Shown: piece by piece, positions 39,801 through 48,800 of the stretch
Numbering within the stretch: the first letter of the stretch is position 1
How the letters are laid out: each line of letters starts with the position of its first letter
Assembly (NCBI GenBank): GCA_004794785.1
Contig: SJOL01004010.1
Span: 167,524-231,523 of the forward strand
From: Opisthorchis felineus
Lineage: Eukaryota; Platyhelminthes; Trematoda; Opisthorchiida; Opisthorchiidae
Direction: 5' to 3'
DNA length: 64,000 nt
The notes under the pieces: model-generated
Databases searched by the model: none
Seen by the model: only the letters and a program-made list of their open reading frames with translations
What the model was told of the DNA's origin: nothing
Translations under genes and position numbers: made by a program

Positions 39801-42800
39801 TTAAAAACATCATAAACGAGAGATTCAGCTGGGTTCCAGGTCAGTGTGCTGTCAAAATGAAATTCGTATACAAATGAGTGTATTTCGCTAATATTTTGCA
39901 ATTCGGGTACAAGTAGAACATAAAATTGGGAAACTCGGGGACTGCGCCTACCTGATGAAGGGCGAAACCGGTCATGGGCTTTCGAAGAGTTTTTAACAAC
40001 CTTATGAGTAGTGTATTACGTCTAGTTTGAAGCCTCTAATCGCATGAAACAAAGATAACTTCCTTAAAATGGTTGTGACAAATTGTTGCAAGCATTTAGC
40101 GTGCTGGAACCTTAACTGATCACAGATTAAGTAAATGGCCGGATGATCAGTCTGGATCGGAGCACTCACAAGCATTCTGTCATCTAAATGCGTGTTTCTT
40201 GTCAAATGATTCAGGCACTGTGCCTTTGAAAACGCAGAATTCGGGCAATGAATGTTTAAAAAATTGGCAAGATACTTTATCCATACTGTTTCACCATAGG
40301 GGCAATTCGATATTCGCTTCAGACAACTGTGAGACGTTTATAGTGGTGCTGAACACAAATGTTTCACTTTTAATAAGTAACTCAGTCGCATTTTTATTTC
40401 ACACTGTTTTCTATTCGATTCAGGAAATTAGACAGTCGGTCCAGCTACAATCCGCGATCAATGTAAGTTCATCAGTTTATTTTGTTGGAAGCGCAACACT
40501 ATGGCTGCATCTTTAGGTAGTGTGCAAATCTGAGTTTCGCGAACGAGTCCATGGGACTGTGGCGCTGAACTAGGGTATGGTGAACAATGGCTTCTGTCTC
40601 AGATCATCAAAGTGTAGTTTGGGCATTTAAACCGATTATGTGACGAAAAGTTTTGTTCGTATATTAAATAAATTAAATGTTTCATTGTGTGCTTATATCA
40701 AGAGAAAATACCCTAGAGCCATTTTGCTTTTAGGTTTAGCTGAGCCTTGTGAGTCTCAGTTAAGGCTGACATGTTGTCTAGTAAGACAACTCGAGATAGC
40801 TCGTTGATTAAGGGGTGAATTTACTGATCGGAAGGCCCGTGGTGCTGACCCAACCGAGGCATCTCGACTGCTCCTGTTCAGGTTTGGGCAACCTAGCAAT
40901 ATCTTATCCCTCGTGCTTCCTTCGGGTGGCATGGCAGTTCGGCGCCGAAAGCGTGTCACAGCTGAACGACAATCTGTTCTTATTAATTTATCATTTGCTG
41001 TCTTCCGCAAATGTTGGATGTGGTAAGCAGCTGTTTATCCCTGAAAAGCTTGTCATCAGTGAGTAGGCCTTCAATCTCATCAAACTGCGCAGATGGTTCC
41101 AGACAACTGGCTAGCACAGCATATGCTCCGTCGGCAGACAGCAACACTTCTAGTTTTGACCTCAGGGAGGCTAATTAGTATATAGGCATTTCCATACCAT
41201 AGAACAGTACTTTTACCTCGGGCTTGCTCCTCACAATTCGGAATACCTGACCTTCTAATTTCGACCACCTAAGGGGTTTCCGATTTGGTCTTACGGTTTT
41301 GAACCTATATGACAATGCGAACTAAATGAAATGGTTTAGGACTTTAAAGGCAGCGAAAGACAACCGGCTTACAATGTCTACAGTCCAAAGTACTCGCTGT
41401 GAGTTGTTCTTCAAATACATCTCTACTTGTACCGTATATCTACAGAAAGAAGACTGCTGGTTGACGAAAAGGTTTGAGGAAGTCTGTGACCAAGAAAGTC
41501 ATTCAATCCATGCAGGGCAGCTCCAAAAGATTATTAACGAGAGTCGTTTGCGAGGTAAGACATACATATATTGGTTTTACCCACAGATCTTCCCAATTTT
41601 CAGCCGTTCTCGATTGAAGTTTGTCGAAGCTTCGTAGCTACCATGGATGTATCCTTGATACCGGTTTGAATATATAGCGCTCAAAAGAGTTAACACATTC
41701 TAATATTACAGCTAATTCATTTGATATGGTGAACAGTGGCAAGAGCTTGAGTTTGCACCCATTCCGTTACCTCGCTATTCACAGTATGCCTTATTCTGAT
41801 GTATTGTAAACCCATTAACCTTGAGTTGCAGAATGATTTTTCGGAACTCTATTAATCCGGTAGGTGGTACGTAAAACACGAAAATTTAAAAAGGCTGAGA
41901 TAGGATTAAAAACTAAAAAAAACAGACCTGAGCTTCCACAGCATCTTTCTGAAACAAAGCCGTTTAGTAAGCAATAAACTCGTAGCTTTCAAACGTTTTG
42001 GCTCGAGTGTAGTACTTGACGAACTGGCCAACGCCCAAAGGGAAAACAGGACAAGTATGGCCCTGTCTGATGCTCATCAGGCCCGTATAATATTTCAACA
42101 TTAAAACAACGTATACTCTACTTGAACGCAAGCCGCATAAATGCTTACGGATTGTTCCTATTTCTATTTCACAAAAACCTCAACCTGAGCCTCTTTTTCG
42201 GGAGCTTTTGCAGTAACGTGAATCTGATATTTAATATTTCGATGTTTCACAAAGGAATCGCATAAAAATGGTTCTGGGTAGCTTAACTGCCAGTAACAAA
42301 GTTCAAACACTTCATGGATAGCCACAGATTGTGCGATAGACAGGTTAACTAAGTGGAAAATTGCTGATATATAAACCAGTAGTGGTGGTTCCAGTCGATA
42401 TCAATTTTATGATGCTTAGGTTACCGTCCTTCGCTAAATTACCACACAGGAACCATGTACTGAAAAGTGGATGGTTTATGCCAGTGATTAGTTGACTTCC
42501 TAAAGGCCTCAGTTTCGATCAGTGGTCATTGGTGTCTACCATCTTTACTTAAAGCATCCTACTACCAAAGTCTATGTAATGCGAAAAGGAAATATACGAA
42601 TAACCTCTGCTCATTAAGTAAGCAAATTAGTCGATGTGATTCTCTGTTTAGTCGATGGAAAATCTTTGAGAATTAGCAACATAAGAAAGATTGCATCCAG
42701 TGAGCGTAGTGGGACCTGCAGATTGCAGTTTTAGGCTGCCGTTCACATGACCAAATGCCTACAACCCTGTTTCCGCGACTAATGCAAGTGAGGATCAAGC

Positions 42801-45800
42801 GGTTATTGGTCTAGTCAGATATTGATACATGCAGGCGATTCGGCTACCGCCACATGGTCAAACTGTGTTGGGATTTGGTCACAATTCTTAATACACATCT
42901 TTTGAGTCTGCACAGTGACCACTGGCTTCTTGTCGTTGTATTTTTCGAGACTCGGCTCCCAATTATGTCTGTCTGAATTTTCAATCTCTGGCATGCTATT
43001 GATCAGGCCCTGTGCTATGATCAGTGACTGTTTACTATGACTGAATTTGCAGCTTTCGACTTATGAATAAGTCAACACATGGTTAAATCAAGGACAAGTT
43101 TGTCTCGGACTTTTCTGAATTTCTGATATGTTACATTACTAGTTTTTTCTTAACAAATACCCATCTGAGAATCACCCGGTCTGAGCCAGCCGGGTGAGTA
43201 AACGTGCTCAATTGTCAGACGACTCAAATTAGCTCACTGTTTGCTTCAATGAGCTGTTCAACGATGTAATATGCCGAGAATTACCTGCGTTTTATGATTG
43301 GTGATACCTTGGCGATTGAAGTTGTTTTCACGTGTTAGAATACATCCTTCACCAAAGTGTGGGCTTAGAGCAACCATTCAGGTAGGATGGAACTTTCAGA
43401 ACTACTGGAATTTTGGAATCGCATCGAACAATGGAAGGTAAGTCTGCATACATTTAGATGATTGCATTTACATAAATTCTTTTAGGAGCTGGTAAAATTC
43501 TCTCTGGTTCAAAAGCAGCGGGATAACTAGATGAAACGAGCATTCCTTCGGGTGACCCAACCGTTAAATTCATCACTATTAGCTTTAAAAACCACATACT
43601 TGTTGTAGAGTGGCTATGGCTGCCACAGTTTCATGCACCAATGATCTGGGAAGGTTGAGGTAGATAGCTACTCGCTGGAGGTGGTAGCTGATATAATTGG
43701 TGAGTCAATACATGGGTGTCAGTGAACTTTTCATCAGGGAAATCGGGATGGGAGCCATGCATTGAAGCCGCCAGCCTGGATGCAAGCGCGCAGCTGGGCT
43801 ATGCCTCACAATGTCTCTAACCATCGACATGTCTCGTCTCCGGGCCTTTATCCAGGGTGACGGTAATGACCTCAAGAACCGCTCAATTATATGCGACGAG
43901 TCCGGCACTACAGGCCTACAGGCCTGTAAACTTCCGCTTAGACAGATCACAACTGATGGTAGGCCAGGTAAGCTCTGGATATTACAAAATAGCAAACAAT
44001 ATCGCCGATGTTTCGAATATCAGTTCAACTGAACTTTGAGGCAGAAGTTGCGATGCACATTAGACACAAAACACTGAAAAGAAAGTAGTGATTCAAAGTG
44101 CAAGAGAGATCCACTGGAGTTCCACCTTTGCAAGTCGGCATGCAAGTGACCTAGTGTTTAACACGTTTTGAAGATACAGTTCAACTAAGAAAATTGGTTG
44201 TACGCTACTCATAAGGTTGCTGAAAAATCTTCGACAATCCATGACCAGTTTCGCCCTTTTTGCGGTTCATCGGGTAGGCGCAGTCCCCGAGTTCCCGCCA
44301 ACTTTATGTTCTACTTGTGCCCAAATTGGACAGATTTCGAAAAATTCATTCATTTGTGTATCATTTTGGTTTTGACGGGAAACTCACTTGAAACCCAATT
44401 GATGTCCTTAAGCAACTGAATGTGCTGCACCAGACCGTCTCACGTTTCAGTTGGTACGATATTTGAGATATCGCGATACATTGTATAAACTACTCATTAC
44501 TGCTAAAGAACATCATAAACGAGAGATCCAGCTGGGTTCCAGGTGAGTCCTCCGTCAAAACCAAATTGATATGCAAATGAGTGCATTTGCCGAGGTTGGT
44601 TGCACTTTGAGGATCGTAACCAGCGAAAAAAACAGTGGTGGATCGTTAGCTTATTCAAACTGACCTTCTCATGGTATTTGTATAGTTTGCACTGTTACTT
44701 GTCTGAACGTAATCAAACACGATAATCCACGTGTGGGCCCGAAATTGTGCCAAGCTTGCTTGCAAAAAAACGATGGGTCACAATCGACACAAAACTAACT
44801 GGCAAGTGTAGATTAGTATCAATCATGGGGGAGATTTTGAACTGTGGGACTTGCTCATCACTCAGGGATAATACACTGTTCTAAACTAGTGGTCCCCAAG
44901 CCTTTTATTTTGTCGTTCCCTTACCTTCGTAGCAAGACATCACCTCCTTACCACTTTATATTAATTGAGTGAGAAGGCAAAATCATTGATTTTATGAAGA
45001 CGTATGACACGGCGCCATATGCAAGAATTAAGTTATATTGTACTTTGGACTCACCAGAGTGCGACATGAATTCAGAACATTTTCACAAGAGCAGTCCGTT
45101 TGACCATCAGCCCTATGGTCAACAAAAATGAGGGAGGACCTAATGGTAGATCCCAAGCTACATTTGTATAAGATAATATGATGTGCTGATTTTCAGACAG
45201 AACGCGTAAGGTGCTATCAATGAATCTTAGACTGATTCCATTGTAGCTGGTTAGCTTTCACTCCACTGTCGCACGATATGTAATCATAAACTTTACACCA
45301 GAGTCTATCCTACGCAAGGAGTCCCGCCGATCATATCCACGTAACCTAACTGGCCATGAGGAATGGTTGAAAAAAGTAAACGCTTACCTCCAAAGTAATT
45401 TATTTGCATAACAGCTTGACTATTAGTAGTGAAAGGGCTAATACTATCCCGGTTTTTTTTACACACATTCGAGGACTACATTCAGCAGATCAAAAGCACT
45501 GCGCGAAGACTCGTGTGGGCGACGTTTCACAAGGTTACGCGTGGCTTGCGTTATCACGCAGTAACGGCCACTAAGATGGTGCTCACCTAACAACTCGAAA
45601 GGTCAGCTAAGTGGAGGGGACCAGCAAGGTCACTGAACCCATGCATCCTCAGTCAAAATCCTGTAAGAATGTTCAGCTCACTTGCTTATTCATACTGGCA
45701 ATTAAAGCACCAGTTTGGTGGCCAGCGCCGAGGTGGATACAAGTAATCAGCTCATAGCATACCCCTATGTGTCGAGTGGCAGGTCCTATATAATGCGCCA

Positions 45801-48800
45801 CCCACAACAGGCGAACACAGTCGGGTTAACTGCAATTTGCACACCCAACATTTGACCTGATCTGACTACCATCCACTGTAAGTATAATATATACTTTTGA
45901 CTTTGTGGTTTAAATACGTCAGGCTGCAAATTAGTTCTTCTAGTTACAAGCCTAAACCCAAATCACTCAAAAAAGTGTAATTTTAGCTTATCCTTAAGTT
46001 ACCATTCAAGCCCTATATCGGAATGGCCCGATAGCCATTTAACAATAGGATCAGAGCGAAGAAATATGTGAATTAGGCGATACTTGTCAAAGTCCAATAA
46101 AGTGACAAGACTCATCAACTGGAACCTCTTCTGTCTGTTTTCAACTGGCCTTTTAATTTAGCACGCCTATCTGATGACCGAAGAAGGCCTGGGTGGTGGG
46201 CTGACTGCCTGCCAGTTACGTGAAACACTACAACTTGCTGGTAAGTTAATCTTAAAATGAAACTTACAAGCTTATTTTCGCCAACGTTTTTGTAAAGGTT
46301 TCGTCCTAAGAGGCAAATCCGTCTCTCCGAGGGATCGATAAACACTGTATACACAAACTCCCTCAAAAAAATCACTGGGAAATAAAGGGTGTAACCGTGG
46401 CTGCGCCATAACAACGACGTGCCAAATTAGTGTACAAACTCACTACAGGTAGAAGTACGTTAACGCTGCGGAATCCGGAACATATGTTTACTCGGTTGTG
46501 CACTATTTACTATATCTAAGCGGCCAAATCAGTGGCGCTAACATCAGTCTATCCCTTCACCCTTTACTGAAGGGCCCGCCATGGCTGCTTCCCTGGCTAT
46601 AGAAATCACAGGCATTGCACATATTGAGAACCGTGCATAGAAGAGAAACCCACGAAATCTGAGAAGGATATTATAAAGTCACCCACATCGATTCGTTGAA
46701 CCCTTTAATGACAGAAATTCGGACAGTTCTCTTGGACCTAGTCTTGTTCTGTCAAATGAATTGTATGAGGAGATACCTTGCCATCTCGCGCATTCAAATA
46801 TAAATAACCGATTTCGAAAATTGAATTTGAACAGAAAAATTGAAAGAATGAAATACTGACATCCGTGCTAAAAAGTAACCTGCTAACAACAACTACTATC
46901 GTGTTGGATTATAGAGGTTGCAAGAGACAGATCTCAATGGACCTGTAAAGGGCATTTTTCAGGTTTCCAATGGTCTGTATGGAGAAAATGGAAAAAATAG
47001 TTTCCGTTCTAGTTCCGTGTAAATTGTTCTGAGTGTGCTGGAGTCCAAAATGTTCGAGCATATCCCTGAAGAAAAACTAACTGCTCTAATATGTGATAAA
47101 ATCATGACCACGGGAACCCAACCCGAAAATGAATCAGTGAATCAAAATAATAAATGAAGTTGGCGTCAAATATAAAGGTACCCTAGGAACCGGTCAAGAG
47201 CCACAACAAAACAGGTGGACCAATCAAGTAAAAGAAAACTACTAAAAATGAAAGCTATTCTGTCCACCAATCGAATGACAAAAAGACCGGCTGGAATACG
47301 ACATACAAGAAAGACGAAATAGACCAATCAACGAACCAACCGGATACAGGTGAATAAGAACACGAAGCAACCCTAGTTCCAAAAGGACCGATCAAGCTAC
47401 GCACTAGCCAATCTCCAAACAGCCAATTCCATTGCAGCCGTCAAATGCTCTTCAGAAACTGCATAAACGCAAGTGGAAGTGTAGGCATTACCAACCTAAT
47501 CGCACACTGATGATGTCACCTCGCATAGCGAAGAAACGTTAGCAAGCCAACTGCCAGAACGCCGAAGAGATTGACTGCCACCTGATCGACAGCCAACAGG
47601 ATAGGCGTAGCTTGACCACTAAACCTTTCTTTCTGCAGCCAGATGGGACACAACCCAGAGGAGACATTAAGGCTGAGCTGCTGTCAGACTGCCCAAATTA
47701 AGAGGGGAGGTAGGTTTTTCACCCATGAACTGTTAGTACCGACAAAAGGAGGTTTAATTTGAAGGAAGACCAATAAGTAACGAAAATGAAGCGAAGAGAG
47801 AGCAGGTAAGAAGTGAAGGCGCTTGAGTAACCTTAGGGATGCTTGGTCTTGTCGCTAACCCGAATCAACTAAGTTTCCAAAACACCGGTTGGGTCAGGCT
47901 TCGGCTCACTATACTGGCATAAAGCATGGATGATGTGACCAATATCTCCAGTTGGGCCTTTGAAAGCACTTTTCGACTTTTTCGTTTGCCTGCTTGTGGA
48001 TTTCTGCCATTCTACTATTGATAGGACAAATACGTTTCTTAAGGTAAACGTCATGCTTAAAAATGACTGAGAAAACGCAACTGTATCAAGCTGTCAGTAG
48101 AGTCTCCGTCAGATAACAGTCTTGGTTCTTTTAGGCTCAACTGAATCTGCAAGGGGATTTTAGCGCTAAAATTTGACCAAGGTAAATCACGTTCGTGTGA
48201 ATCTACAGCGTCTGCCACCTTGAAAGTGACCTCGCGTTATTGTGCCTCGAATGTGAACATCCCTATATACCGCCGGCTACAGTAGCACAGGTCCCAGTAT
48301 CATACTGAGAACAATCGACAAACATTTATTGCTCAAGCAAGCAAGTTAAATAAAGAACAATCATAACCTTGATTATTTTATTGTAGCGGAGTATACTGGC
48401 TAACACTAGCATTGTACCCTTTAATGAAATCCGTTCGTAATCTTTTCTTGTCCTTGTGTTTCAGGTTTTCAACTTAGCAATCTGGTGCTGAATTCAATTT
48501 CACTCCGATATGCGCATCCACAAACAGGCCTTGTGACCTTTGAGGACTTCATCCACTGCTGTGCACGGTTAAAGGCCGCCTTCGAAACGTTTGAGGCGCA
48601 TCCGAAAAATCACAGCGGGGAAGCTGTCTTCACTCACGAAGATGTAAGTGATCAGTGCATTTTGTAAACTGTGGGGTACAGAAGGTACGAAGCGTGACCC
48701 GGGAGCATCCGCCAAACGGAGTTCCTTCTCTTTCTAGGGTTCATAAGTAACGCTTATTCAGATTACCGAATCGAAGCTGAACTAGAAACCCGGGAGTTTT

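Noticed and set aside
42041..42080. Possible hammerhead from CTGATGAGC on the minus strand
   Set aside because: No GAAA box or pairable stem II follows.
48738..48746. Calpain last exon GS-stop after tttctag
   Set aside because: Phase is allowed, but it would remove the conserved C-terminal octapeptide that 49370-49396 supplies.
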